DNA of 64,000 nt from AP-15 sp963703855 (GTDB taxonomy: Bacteria > Pseudomonadota > Alphaproteobacteria > ATCC43930 > CGMCC-115725): contig CAVPFW010000015.1 of assembly GCA_963703855.1 (NCBI GenBank), forward strand, positions 1-64,000, read 5' to 3'. Below, in pieces: positions 18,289 through 27,394 of this stretch; within the stretch, counting starts at the first letter, position 1, and the number at the start of each line of letters is the position of its first letter. Under the pieces are notes generated by a model. That model had not been told where the DNA came from and searched no databases. It saw only the letters and a program-made list of their open reading frames with translations. A program made the translations under genes and the position numbers.

Positions 18289-19266
18289 CTATGAGATTTT
18301 GGCCTTCGGTGAATTTTCGGCATGGTATCCTTTTGTTCCTACCAACCGGGCCAGAGGACTGCTTATGTCTTCACCGGCTCTGAGCCGGTCGATTACGAAG
18401 TTAAAGTCATATCGGGGTTGCCAGCGAAGTTCATTTCGGGCGCGCTCGTTTATATATACTCGGTCAATCGCTGGTACCATCTGCCAGCCGCGGCGCGCAT
18501 ACTCTTCCTCAAAACCAGGAAACCTACGCCGCACCGTTAGCGGTGCATCGACCCGCAAGTTCGGCAAATCACTCGGTGCAAAAGGTGTCGTCGCACTGAC
18601 GATGTAACGGCCAAAACCGATTGCCGGTGCTTGTTGAGCTGCCAACAGGCAAGCGCTCACGGCGTCTTCGAGGTCTACTCGCCGGTAGAGGATTTCGTTA
18701 ACCTTCATGTTGTCATTCGAATACGTCTTACTCACTGCTTCATCGAAGTCTTTTTCCGGAAAAAATCGTGCTACTCTTAATACGATGCATGGAAGACTCT
18801 CGTTCCGGTGGAATAACTGGCAAAGATCCTCGGCAGCCGTTTTGGTAACGCCGTAGATATTTCTGGGAACGGGTGCAACCTCTTCGGTTATCCATGCCGC
18901 TGGCGCTCCAGGTGGCGGCACGAGCGCATCGCCAAAGACGCTGGTTGTGCTGGTGAAAACAAACGATTCGACTGCTGCTGCTACGGCCGCTTCCAGCAGA
19001 ATGAGCGTGCCGGTGATGTTGGTATCGATGAAATCCTGCCGGCGATGGCTATCGACATGAGGCCTATGCAAGGTGGCAGTGTGGAAGACCGCTCGCACGC
19101 CGATCATGCATTTTGCGACACAGAATCGGTCGGTGATCGAGCCGACAACGGTGGTGAAAGGACTTGGAAGTATATCGAGGCTCACGACCTCATGCTCTGA
19201 GGCGCTCAATGTTCGTACCAGAGCCTCACCGAGATGGCCGGAACTTCCTGTCACCAAGACTTTCAT
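18289..19266 (-). CDS. NAD-dependent epimerase/dehydratase (extended SDR)
   Basis: 325 residues with the SDR nucleotide motif VTGSSGHLGEAL at the N-terminus, the 'FTSTTSVFGDAL' active-site strand and the catalytic YxxxK in IYGVTKTAAEDL. The substrate is not evident. The coding sequence uses many more A/T-ending codons than its neighbours, so it may have been acquired recently. Start ATG 19266 follows a GGAGAG site. It stands alone between plus-strand genes. Confidence 0.85.
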   Translation of the reverse strand: MKVLVTGSSGHLGEALVRTLSASEHEVVSLDILPSPFTTVVGSITDRFCVAKCMIGVRAVFHTATLHRPHVDSHRRQDFIDTNITGTLILLEAAVAAAVESFVFTSTTSVFGDALVPPPGAPAAWITEEVAPVPRNIYGVTKTAAEDLCQLFHRNESLPCIVLRVARFFPEKDFDEAVSKTYSNDNMKVNEILYRRVDLEDAVSACLLAAQQAPAIGFGRYIVSATTPFAPSDLPNLRVDAPLTVRRRFPGFEEEYARRGWQMVPAIDRVYINERARNELRWQPRYDFNFVIDRLRAGEDISSPLARLVGTKGYHAENSPKAKIS

Positions 19267-19465
19267 CTTTCCGCGCTCTCCCTCGAGATCATGCTACGCT
19301 CGCGGTCATAGCCAATCAGGCCGGCTAGAGATTTCTATTCCAAACCATTATCGGCTAGCACCTGTGTAGAGCAAAGCTCCGCCGGTTGCCTTGGAGAACT
19401 GAGGCGATGGTGCTGGGCGGCGATTGGCGATATCGTGCGAGCGCGCTGTGTCCAGGGAGGATCGG

Positions 19466-19930
19466 ATGATCAAAGGGCTGCACCATAATGCCTATCGCTG
19501 CCGGGATTCGGAGGAGACGCGGGGATTTTACGAGGATTTCCTCGGGCTGCGGCTGGTCAGCGCGTTCGAGATCGACGAGGGCCGAGCGCTCCATACCTTC
19601 TTCGAGATGGATGACGGCTCCTGCCTCGCCTTTTTCGAGGTGCCGGGCATGCCGTTCGAGTTCAAGCGCCAGGATACGTTGGACCTGCATATCGCACTCG
19701 GTGTCGAGCCCGATGTTTTCGACCGCATGCTGCAAAAGGGCAGGGCCGAACAAATAGAGGTGCGCGGGCCGGTCGACCACGGCTTTGTCCGCTCGATCTA
19801 TTTCCGCGACCCGAACGGCTACGTGATCGAGTTGACCGCCAGCACCGGCGTGCACGGCGAGATCATGGACCCCGCGATATCGAAGCCGCACGACGCGCTC
19901 GCGCGCTGGCAGTCGGCAAAAAGCCCCTGA
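19466..19930 (+). CDS. VOC-family protein (glyoxalase/dioxygenase fold)
   Basis: 154 residues from ATG 19466 (AGGGAGG ahead). One VOC domain: MIKGLHHNAYRCRDSEET with a first-strand His, 'FYEDFLGLRLV', a central 'LDLHIALGV' with His, and 'YFRDPNGYVIELTA' with the usual Glu. The H-H-E pattern suggests a metal enzyme, perhaps an extradiol dioxygenase or a glyoxalase relative. A TTG at 19424 is an unlikely longer start. Confidence 0.82.
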   Translation: MIKGLHHNAYRCRDSEETRGFYEDFLGLRLVSAFEIDEGRALHTFFEMDDGSCLAFFEVPGMPFEFKRQDTLDLHIALGVEPDVFDRMLQKGRAEQIEVRGPVDHGFVRSIYFRDPNGYVIELTASTGVHGEIMDPAISKPHDALARWQSAKSP

Positions 19931-20305
19931 TCCCGCCGAAGGGCATCGGCGCACGATCACGAAGAGTTGCCGCTTTTTCTCCTCGATGTCGCACCGCTTT
20001 CGCGCAGGGGAACGGCATCTGCGAGCTATGCATGTTCAGGGTTCGTGCAAAGCAATCTGAAGTCGTCTTGCCCGGACTTGATCCGGCCAAGACAACTTTG
20101 CATTGCTTGGTGCGATATCGAAGCACGGCTCGCTTGCGAGCAAATTTTTCCCGGACAGCCCTCGACTGTAACGGGAATGGCAGTCGACTTTCGGAAATTA
20201 TCCTTGCCCAGGCGGTGCAGGAATTTCTCGGCTTGAAAAACGAACGCTACCGTAACTGCGCATAAAGTACTGCGAAACTGTGCGGATTCCCCTGGAGGAA
20301 GCGAT
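19931..20305. other. Intergenic region with one short repeat
   Basis: 375 bases with no credible gene. About 20067-20095 contains CTTGCCCGGACTTGATCCGG, the core of the dispersed repeat found at 16820 and 41351. A clean GGAGG ribosome site stands at 20294, before the next gene. Confidence 0.6.
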
Positions 20306-21397
20306 ATGGCGGACAAAATTCGGCTGGGGCTGATCGGCGCCAGCGTTAGCGGCACGTGGTCTTCCCGTTCGCATTTGCCGGCGTTGCGGGCGAGCTCGGA
20401 TGTCGAGTTGACCGCGGTGTGCACCACCAAAGCCGACAGCGCCGAGGCGGCGCGCCGGGCCTGGGATGCCCGGCTGGCGTTCGACGACTACCGCCGGATG
20501 ATCGCCTCGCCCGAGATCGACGCGGTCGCGGTCGTCGTGCGCGTGCCGTCGCACTACGCGCCGGCCAAGGCGGCATTGGAGGCGGGCAAGCACGTCTATT
20601 GCGAATGGCCGCTGGGGCGGACGACGGCGGAGGCAGTGGAGCTGTCGGCATTGGCCGAGGCCAAAGGGCTCGTCACCGCAATCGGCCTGCAGGCCCGCGT
20701 CAATCCCGCGGTGATGCACATGAAGGAGCTGGTCGAGGCCGGCTTTGTCGGCGAGGTCATGGCCGTCCATGTCAGCCTGATGCGCGAGGGTGTGTTGACC
20801 CGGCCGTCAAACCGCACCTGGCAGCGCGACGCCGCGCTCGGCGCCAACACCTTGACCATCGCCAACGGCCACACGATCGATGCGATGCGCTTTGTCGCCG
20901 GCGATTTCGCTCGGCTCTCTGCCGTGGTGGCGACCCAAGCAAAGCAGTGGCTCGACACCGGCACCAACACCTTGCTCGACGTGACCTCGCCCGACAACGT
21001 CCTCACCAGCGGCCGGCTGGCGAATGGTGCGGTAGCGTCGGTCCATATCGGCGCCGTTCCGTTCGCCGGCAGCGGCTATCGCATGGAAATCTACGGGCGC
21101 GACGGGACCTTGGTTGCAATGGGCGAGGATTCGCCGCAGTTGAGCGAGGTTACCCTGCACGGGGCGAAGCGCGGCAACACTTTGGCGCCGATGCCGGCGC
21201 CGGAGCGCTTCACCGTCGCCGCACCGGGCACGCCGTCGGGTGAAGCGATCAACGTCGGTCAAATGTACACATTGTTCGCGCGGGCGATCCGTGACGGCGA
21301 AACCCGTCAGCCGAATTTCGCGACCGCCGTCGATCTGCACCGCCTGGTCGACGCCATCAAAGAAGCATCGGACACTGGTCGCGAGGCGAGGTTCTAG
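20306..21397 (+). CDS. Gfo/Idh/MocA-family oxidoreductase
   Basis: 363 residues. N-terminal Rossmann domain (LGLIGASVSGTWSSRSHLPA), then the 'HVYCEWPLGRTTAEAVEL' strand that corresponds to the EKP motif of the family (Glu present, Lys replaced by Trp). The C-terminal domain carries 'HTIDAMRFVAGDF'. These enzymes oxidise or reduce sugars, inositols or related compounds with NAD(P). The missing EKP lysine could alter the chemistry. Upstream GGAGG at suitable distance supports ATG 20306. Confidence 0.88.
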   Translation: MADKIRLGLIGASVSGTWSSRSHLPALRASSDVELTAVCTTKADSAEAARRAWDARLAFDDYRRMIASPEIDAVAVVVRVPSHYAPAKAALEAGKHVYCEWPLGRTTAEAVELSALAEAKGLVTAIGLQARVNPAVMHMKELVEAGFVGEVMAVHVSLMREGVLTRPSNRTWQRDAALGANTLTIANGHTIDAMRFVAGDFARLSAVVATQAKQWLDTGTNTLLDVTSPDNVLTSGRLANGAVASVHIGAVPFAGSGYRMEIYGRDGTLVAMGEDSPQLSEVTLHGAKRGNTLAPMPAPERFTVAAPGTPSGEAINVGQMYTLFARAIRDGETRQPNFATAVDLHRLVDAIKEASDTGREARF

Positions 21398-21423
21398 AGC
21401 TTAATCCTATCAGATCGAACCAT

Positions 21424-21508
21424 CCCTTCGTCGCCCCCGCGAAAGCGGGGGTCCAGGGGCAACCGTTCGTCGCTTGCTCCGGGTTCCCGTTTCCGCGGGA
21501 ATGACGGT
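21424..21508. repeat. Palindromic intergenic repeat
   Basis: CCCCCGCGAAAGCGGGGG at about 21434 is a near-perfect hairpin, followed by GGTTCCCGTTTCCGCGGGAATGACG, a second short palindrome. This form (two hairpins ending in GGGAATGACG) is a widespread intergenic repeat in alphaproteobacterial genomes. It may also stop transcription after the oxidoreductase gene, although no T-run follows. Confidence 0.7.
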
Positions 21509-21559
21509 TCAATGTGACCGCGAAACACGTTGGTCAGACGCAGCTCCAAAGAGGACGAG

Positions 21560-22105
21560 ATGAACCCTGAGACTGCGGCTGACGGCGAAAGTTTCGACGT
21601 AGCCTACCTTGTGCTCAGCGGCACGACGACGGCGGCGCGCGGTCCCGAGCTGCTGCGTGGCTTGGTCGGGCTCGGCTTTTCGAGCGTCATCGCGCTTCCG
21701 ACACCAAACGCTTCGCGCGTGATTGCGCCGCGCGACCTCGCGGACGTCGAGGGTGCGCAGGTCGTCGAATCGTACTTCGATCTGGCGATCCGCCCGCGAC
21801 CGCCGCGCGGGGTGGTATTGTTCGCGCCGTGCAGCTTCAACTCGCTCAACAAGCTCGCCCACGGCATCGCCGACAACCTTGCGCTGTCCGTGGCCGCCGA
21901 GGCGATCGGGCGGGGCACGCCGGTGATCGTCGGCCCATCCTTGAACGCCCCGCTCCTCGCCCATCCCGAGGCGCAGGCATCGCTCAGGAAGCTGCCCGCC
22001 TGGGGTGTCACCATCGTTCCGCCGGTCGATGACGGCGAAGGGCCCCGCCTCGCCCCGTCCGCCGCGCTGATCGACGCCGTCCGCCCCTACGTTCGTCGCG
22101 GCTGA
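21560..22105 (+). CDS. Stand-alone flavoprotein (HFCD / phosphopantothenoylcysteine decarboxylase-like)
   Basis: 181 residues from ATG 21560 (GAGGACGAG ahead). The core matches the flavoprotein domain of the HFCD family: 'DVAYLVLSGTTTAARGPELL', 'GVVLFAPCSFNSLNKLAHGI', 'ADNLALSVAAEAIGRGTPVI' and 'GPSLNAPLLAHPEA'. HFCD proteins bind FMN and decarboxylate a cysteine-like carboxylate (Dfp/CoaC, EpiD, MrsD). It is not fused to CoaB and does not look like the housekeeping Dfp, so it probably serves a specialised pathway with the surrounding oxidoreductases. The Asn of 'CSFNSLNK' corresponds to the family's conserved region. Confidence 0.75.
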   Translation: MNPETAADGESFDVAYLVLSGTTTAARGPELLRGLVGLGFSSVIALPTPNASRVIAPRDLADVEGAQVVESYFDLAIRPRPPRGVVLFAPCSFNSLNKLAHGIADNLALSVAAEAIGRGTPVIVGPSLNAPLLAHPEAQASLRKLPAWGVTIVPPVDDGEGPRLAPSAALIDAVRPYVRRG

Positions 22106-22860
22106 CATTATCCGGCGGAGGGGCAAAACGGCTGCCGACATGCCGGGCCATATAAGCCGAGCATCGTGAAGGGGGGTGCGCAATCTGCCGCGCCGGCAAT
22201 GGGCGGCTCCTCGATCGTGCTCCAATAGCCGTAGGATGGGTTGAGCGCAGCGAAACCCGTCATCTTTGAACGGCAACGGTGGGTTTCGCCCGGCTCAACC
22301 CACCCTACGTACTGCGGCGAATGCGCGGATGCGTTGAGCCCGGGTGTTCATGCGAATCTCCTTGTCTGCCTTGCAGCCTTCATCGTCCCCGGAAGGTCCG
22401 GAGCTTGTTAGCCATCATCAACAAACAACTGGGACATACGGGGGCGACCCTGATAAGGGCGCTTTCGATTTGGCTTCGGCTTCAGCGTCCGCCGGCGGGT
22501 TGGGGTATTTACCCGCGTCGCGAATTTTATCGCATGCGGCCTCGCCTTTGAGCCCGCTTGATCCGAGCCCGAACTGGGATCGCACAATATCTATATTGTT
22601 TTCATCTATATTGTTTTCGCGTCTCACGCAAGCTACAGTGGAGCCCACGCGCGTTGCAGAATTCAACACTTTCGACGAGGCGTGCTCCGCTGTCGGTTTC
22701 GATGGGTTTGCGGTTCCCGAACGATATGACCAAAACCGCCTCACCAGAAACGGCTGCTCCCGGGCACGAGCGGGTCATTTCAGGGTAGGCGACAACCGGG
22801 GGAGGTGAGAGACTGGGCGCAGGGTTGTTGCAGGGGCCGAACGGCGAGCGAGGGGATCCG
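22106..22860. other. Long intergenic region with an inverted repeat
   Basis: 755 bases with no convincing gene. 22231-22311 is an imperfect inverted repeat: GTAGGATGGGTTGAGCGCAG at one end and GGCTCAACCCACCCTAC at the other, each arm about 25-30 bases around a short middle, a form common between genes in proteobacteria. Near 22587-22616 the 15-mer ATCTATATTGTTTTC is present twice in tandem, in unusually AT-rich DNA. The rest shows nothing I can name. Confidence 0.6.
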
Positions 22861-23670
22861 ATGACAGAGACGAAATCCGGCCGCGCGCATCTGGTTGCCG
22901 GGGGTTTTCCGCCGGGCTCGATGGCCGGGCACGACCACGACTATGCCCGCCTGCGGCTCCTGGGGCTCTTGGCCGAACGCGAGGTTGCGGCCTCGGTCGC
23001 CAACGATTTCGCCGATGTCGAGAAATGGCTGCCCGCCAGCCGGCTGCTGATCACCTACGTCGCCGGCCCCTACCCCGACGCCGAGCAATGCCGCGCCATC
23101 AAGGGCTGGCTGGAGGCGGGCGGCCATTGGCTCGGCCTGCACGGGACCAGCGGCGGCCGCGCCGAGCGGGTCGAGGGCACGCGCCAGCGCCGCACCGTCA
23201 AGACCGAGCACCACGCGCTCCTCGGCAGCCGCTTTTTGACCCATCCCCCGATCTGCAGGATTCGGGTCGAGGTCAGCGCCGCCGATCACCCGCTCACCCG
23301 CGGGCTCGGCCGGTCTTTCGAGGTCGAGGACGAGCCGTACTTCATCGAGCTGCAGGATCCGGGGTCGACGCAAATCCTGCTGACCGCGGATTACGGCCCG
23401 AGCGCCGTCTCGCCCGCGATCGGGGCCCTCTACCCCGCGGACACCTCCTTGCAGGCCGACGGCCGGACCCGCGTGCTCGGCTATACCCGCGCGGTCGGCA
23501 ATGGCGGCGTCAGCTATTTCGCGCTCGGCCATTGCCACAACCCCGCGATTCGCGCGGGCCGGCCCGCCGACCCGGCGGACACGACGCCCTCGACCTTTCG
23601 CGGCCCGTGGGAAACCGACGCGTTCATTACCTTGCTGCGCAACGCCGTCACCTGGGGCGTGGGCATCTGA
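22861..23670 (+). CDS. ThuA-like domain protein (trehalose utilisation family)
   Basis: 269 residues from ATG 22861. The ThuA (class I glutamine amidotransferase-like) fold is seen in 'LVAGGFPPGSMAGHDHDYAR', 'LLITYVAGPYPDAEQCRAI', 'WLEAGGHWLGLHGTSGGR' and 'GRTRVLGYTRAVGNGGVSYF'. ThuA proteins often sit with Gfo/Idh oxidoreductases in sugar-degradation gene sets, as here. The exact reaction is not known for most members. Confidence 0.82.
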   Translation: MTETKSGRAHLVAGGFPPGSMAGHDHDYARLRLLGLLAEREVAASVANDFADVEKWLPASRLLITYVAGPYPDAEQCRAIKGWLEAGGHWLGLHGTSGGRAERVEGTRQRRTVKTEHHALLGSRFLTHPPICRIRVEVSAADHPLTRGLGRSFEVEDEPYFIELQDPGSTQILLTADYGPSAVSPAIGALYPADTSLQADGRTRVLGYTRAVGNGGVSYFALGHCHNPAIRAGRPADPADTTPSTFRGPWETDAFITLLRNAVTWGVGI

Positions 23671-23739
23671 TCGCGGCGGGTGGCTCGGCGAGGCGGCGGT
23701 ATTGACCACATCGAGCGATCTGCGGCACGGGGCTTGGTT

Positions 23740-24978
23740 TTGAGCGCGGCGGCGAAGGGCACCAATGCTTTTCCGCCCGGGACGACGGCCGCGCCGCTGC
23801 GCATCGCCGTGATCGGGGCCGGCATCGGCGGGCTCACCGCCGCGCTGTCGTTGCGCCAGGTGGGCTGTGCGGTCGAGGTCTACGAGCAAGCGCCCGAGCT
23901 GACCCAAATCGGCGGCGGCATCAACATGGGCCCGAACGCGACCCGCATTCTGCGCCGGCTCGGGCTGGCCGAAGGGCTCGACCGCGAGGGGGTGCGCCCG
24001 GCCGGGACCCACCAGCGCCGCTGGCAGGATGGCCGCACCCTGCAGCGCGCCCCGCTCAACCCGTTGTGCGAAGAGCTCTACGGCGCGCCGCACATGACCC
24101 TGCACCGCGCCGATCTCTTGGCGATCATCGCCGCGGGCTTCCCGGCCGGACACATCCATCTCGGCCACCGGCTGGTGGGCGTGGCCGATCGCGGCGGCGG
24201 CGCCGAAGCCTGGTTCGAGAACGGCGCGCGGATCACCGCCGATGTGCTGGTCGGCGCCGACGGCATCCATTCGGCGGTGCGCGAGGCACTGTTCGGCGAG
24301 GAGCCGCCGCGCTTTGCCGGCTGCGTCGCCTATCGCGGGCTGGTGCCGGCCGAGCGGATCGCCGATCTCGGCCTCGAGCTCGGCTCGCAATCCTGGGTCG
24401 GGCCGGGCGCGCATCTGGTGCATTATTTCGTCTCGCGCGGGCGGCTCCTTAATTTCGTCGGCTGGACCGAGCACGACAGCTGGAACCGCGAGGACTGGAC
24501 CGACCGTGCCACGATCGAGCGCGCACTCGCCGCCTTCGAGGGCTGGCACGGCCAAGTCCAGCGGATCATCGCCGCGGCCGATACCTGCTTTATCTGGGCC
24601 TTGTTCGATCGCGAGCCGTTGCCGCGCTGGTCGGTCGGGCATACGACCCTGCTCGGCGACGCCTGCCACCCGATGTACCCGTTCATGGGCCAGGGTGCCG
24701 CACAGGCGATCGAGGACGGCGCGACGCTCGCCGCCTGCCTTGCCGCCGGCGTGGGCGATCCGGTCGAGGCATTGCTGCAATACGAGCGGTTGCGGCTGCC
24801 CCGCGTCACCCGCCTGCAGCAGATGTCGCGCGCCAACAAGACCCGCTTCCACCTGGCCGACGGGCCGGCGCAACGGGCGCGCGATGCCGACTGGGCCAAG
24901 GCCGCCGACCGCTCGCCCGACGCCCTGCGCTGGCTCTACGATTTCGACGCGGGCGCGGCGGCGCCGATGCGGGCATGA
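23740..24978 (+). CDS. FAD-dependent aromatic monooxygenase (salicylate hydroxylase-like)
   Basis: About 412 residues. All three motifs of class A flavin hydroxylases are present: GxGxxG in IAVIGAGIGGLTAALSL, the DG motif in VGADGIHSAVREALF, and the GD motif in LLGDACHPMYPFMGQGAAQ. Relatives hydroxylate salicylate, 3-hydroxybenzoate or similar acids with NAD(P)H. The start is uncertain: TTG 23740 puts the dinucleotide fold about 21 residues in, and GTG 23680 gives 20 more residues. It follows the ThuA gene closely on the same strand. Confidence 0.87.
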   Translation: MSAAAKGTNAFPPGTTAAPLRIAVIGAGIGGLTAALSLRQVGCAVEVYEQAPELTQIGGGINMGPNATRILRRLGLAEGLDREGVRPAGTHQRRWQDGRTLQRAPLNPLCEELYGAPHMTLHRADLLAIIAAGFPAGHIHLGHRLVGVADRGGGAEAWFENGARITADVLVGADGIHSAVREALFGEEPPRFAGCVAYRGLVPAERIADLGLELGSQSWVGPGAHLVHYFVSRGRLLNFVGWTEHDSWNREDWTDRATIERALAAFEGWHGQVQRIIAAADTCFIWALFDREPLPRWSVGHTTLLGDACHPMYPFMGQGAAQAIEDGATLAACLAAGVGDPVEALLQYERLRLPRVTRLQQMSRANKTRFHLADGPAQRARDADWAKAADRSPDALRWLYDFDAGAAAPMRA

Positions 24979-25197
24979 AGCACGCGGGCAAGCCGCCCGA
25001 TCCCGCTGCGCCGGTCACCGGCCCCGGACGTGTTTTCCCTCGGCAATAATCCACCGGCCGGCGCCTGATCCTCGCCATGCCGCATCACCCAGATATCCGG
25101 CCGAACGCTCGATCAGGGGCGGGTCGAGGTGATCCGGTCAAACTGCCGTGGAGGGATGGCGACGGGCTGTGCCGGTTCACCAGGCGGCTGGAGCGCG

Positions 25198-26244
25198 TCA
25201 CATCAGGAAGACGCCCTTGCCGGTCGTTTGGGTGTCGAACAGGCGATAGGCCTCCTCGGCCTGGTCGAGCTTCCAATGGTGGGTGAACAGGCGGTCGACA
25301 TCGATCTTGCGGTCGACGATGAACCGCGCGCACTCGGCCTGGCCGATCGACGAGAAGGTCCACGAGGCGACGATCGTCAGCTGCTTCCTCAGCATGTCGG
25401 GGCTCACGTCGATCGTGACGTTGTTGCGCTCGCCGACAAAGGCGACGGTGCCCCACACCTTGGCGCTGCGCACCGCGGCGATGCGGCCCTCGGGCTGGCT
25501 CGAGGTGTCGAGGGTGAAATCGGCGCCGCCATGGGTCAGGTCCCTGATCGCGCCGACCGGGTCGTTCGAGCGCGGGTTGACCGTCTCCCACGCGCCGAAT
25601 TCCTTGGCCCGCTCCAGCCGCTCGGGGTTCACGTCGAGGGCGATGACGCGCGCCCCCATCGCCGCGGCGAGCTGGGTTGCCGACAGGCCGACCGGCCCCT
25701 GGCCGAACAGCGCGATCGTGTCGTTGCCCGACAGCTTCAGCCGGCGCAATGCGCCATAGGCGGTGCCGGTGCCGCATGAGATCGCCGCCCCGGCCGCGAA
25801 CGACAGCTCGTCGGCCAGCGGCACCAGGGTGAAGGCCGGCACCTTCAGCCAGCGCGCGTGCCCGCCATGGGCGTTGTTGCCGTAAACCAGGACCGGCTCC
25901 TCCTGGCACAATTGCGACCAGCCCGAGCGGCAGTGGTTGCACACGGTGCAGCCCTTGTAGTGGTGCACCATGACCCGCTGGCCCACTTTGGCCTGCTTGT
26001 CGCCGACCCCGGGCCCGATCGCGGCGACGATCCCGCACGGCTCGTGCCCGCCGATGACCGGGTCGGGGTTGACCGGCAATCCGCCGCTCGCACCTCCCGA
26101 TTTGGGGCGGCGGTACTGGTGCAGGTCGCTGCCGCACATGCCCGAGGCCTTCATCTCGACGACGACCTCGCCCGGCCCCGGGGTCGGGTCCGGAAAATCC
26201 ATCAGTGCGAGTTCGCGCTCGCCCTGGAACACCACGCCGCGCAT
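25198..26244 (-). CDS. Zinc-dependent alcohol dehydrogenase
   Basis: 348 residues from ATG 26244 (GGAGGG four bases ahead; a GTG at 26256 is possible). Medium-chain dehydrogenase with catalytic zinc ligands in SGMCGSDLHQY and GGHEPCG, the four structural-zinc cysteines in KGCTVCNHCRSGWSQLC, and the NAD-binding 'ALFGQGPVGLSATQLAAAMG'. It probably oxidises a secondary alcohol or sugar alcohol with NAD. It fits the catabolic character of this part of the window. Confidence 0.9.
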   Translation of the reverse strand: MRGVVFQGERELALMDFPDPTPGPGEVVVEMKASGMCGSDLHQYRRPKSGGASGGLPVNPDPVIGGHEPCGIVAAIGPGVGDKQAKVGQRVMVHHYKGCTVCNHCRSGWSQLCQEEPVLVYGNNAHGGHARWLKVPAFTLVPLADELSFAAGAAISCGTGTAYGALRRLKLSGNDTIALFGQGPVGLSATQLAAAMGARVIALDVNPERLERAKEFGAWETVNPRSNDPVGAIRDLTHGGADFTLDTSSQPEGRIAAVRSAKVWGTVAFVGERNNVTIDVSPDMLRKQLTIVASWTFSSIGQAECARFIVDRKIDVDRLFTHHWKLDQAEEAYRLFDTQTTGKGVFLM

Positions 26245-26283
26245 CGCTCCCTCCACATCGTTGATGGTCGTGCTGCGCCGAGC

Positions 26284-26558
26284 CTACGCCTTTTTGGCGC
26301 AAGGGCGATCGATCAGATAACGGTCGAGCTCGTCGAAGCTGTCGGATTGCCGGTACTCGCCCCGCTCAAACGCCTCGATGCCCTTCTCCGCGGCCTCACG
26401 CAGCGCTTCTAATCTCGCCTCGTCTTCTGCTTCTCGGCGCTCGAGGAGGCGCAGGCCTCGCGCAGAACATCGCTCGCATCCTGATAGCGGCCCGAACGAA
26501 CGAGGCCCTCGATGACCCTCTCTTGATGCTCGGTCAGGACAACGTTCCGTTCCGCCAC
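26284..26558 (-). pseudogene. ParD-type antitoxin, frameshifted; no toxin partner
   Basis: The N-terminus (VAERNVVLTEHQERVIEGLV, from a GTG at 26558) and 'SGRYQDASDVLRE' are a classic ParD antitoxin. Near 26454 one base is missing: the family sequence goes on in another frame as LRLLERREAEDEARLEAL, then 'REAAEKGIEAFERGEYRQ' and a stop at 26284. In the present frame translation ends after about 15 foreign residues. A ParE gene should follow at about 26280 but the alcohol dehydrogenase start is there instead, so the module has lost its toxin as well. Confidence 0.7.
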
Positions 26559-26615
26559 GCGAAGGACCTCCGCTCTCGGGAGCATTATGGCAGCGAACAT
26601 GTTCGCCCGCGAGCG

Positions 26616-27386
26616 TCAGCCCGAAAAACCGCCCATGAAGCGGTGGAAGCGGGCGAGGAAGGCGCGGGTGCGCGGGTTCTGCGGATGCTCGAGGACCTGC
26701 CCCGGCGGGCCGCTCTCGACGATGCCGCCGTCGCTGATAAAGGCGACCCGATCGGCGACCTCATGCGCAAACGCGATCTCGTGGGTGACGATGACCATCG
26801 TCATGCCCTCCCTCGCCAGCTGCTCGATGACCGCCAGCACCTCCCCGACCAGCTCCGGATCGAGCGCGGAGGTGACTTCGTCCAGCAGCATGACCGCGGG
26901 GCTCATCGCCAGGGCGCGGGCGATTGCGACGCGCTGGCGCTGACCGCCCGACAGGTGCGAGGGATAGGCGTCGGCCTTGTCGGCGAGCCCGACCTTGGCG
27001 AGCAATGCCCGGGCGATCTCTTCGGCCGCGCGCCGCGCCGTGCGTTTGACGATCGTCGGGCCCGCCATGACGTTGCCGAGTGCGGTCATGTGCGGGAACA
27101 GGTTGAAGTGCTGGAACACCATGCCGGTCTGGGCGCGAAACGCCGACAGCGCGCGATCGCCGGGCTTGGCGCGGCCGCCGTCGCCAAAGCGAAGGTCTCG
27201 GTCGGCGACGCGGATCGACCCGCGATCGGGTTGCTCGAGCAGATTGATGCAGCGCAGCAGGGTCGATTTGCCCGACCCGCTCGGCCCGATCAGCGCGACG
27301 ACCGAGCCGCGCTCGACCCGCAGGGACAGTCCCCTCAGGACCGGCAGCGGGCCGAAGGCTTTCCACAGATCCGAGATTTCGATCAC
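26616..27386 (-). CDS. Amino-acid-type ABC transporter ATP-binding protein
   Basis: 256 residues from a GTG at 27386. Walker A GPSGSGKSTLLRCIN, signature LSGGQRQRVAIARAL and Walker B 'VMLLDEVTSALDPE' are intact, as is the family sequence 'GMVFQHFNLFPHMTALGNV' of GlnQ/HisP-like importers. It lies 9 bases after the permease gene, which itself is followed upstream by a family 3 binding protein, so a complete polar-amino-acid uptake system is encoded in the order binding protein, permease, ATPase. Confidence 0.95.
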   Translation of the reverse strand: MIEISDLWKAFGPLPVLRGLSLRVERGSVVALIGPSGSGKSTLLRCINLLEQPDRGSIRVADRDLRFGDGGRAKPGDRALSAFRAQTGMVFQHFNLFPHMTALGNVMAGPTIVKRTARRAAEEIARALLAKVGLADKADAYPSHLSGGQRQRVAIARALAMSPAVMLLDEVTSALDPELVGEVLAVIEQLAREGMTMVIVTHEIAFAHEVADRVAFISDGGIVESGPPGQVLEHPQNPRTRAFLARFHRFMGGFSG

Positions 27387-27394
27387 CGCCTGAC

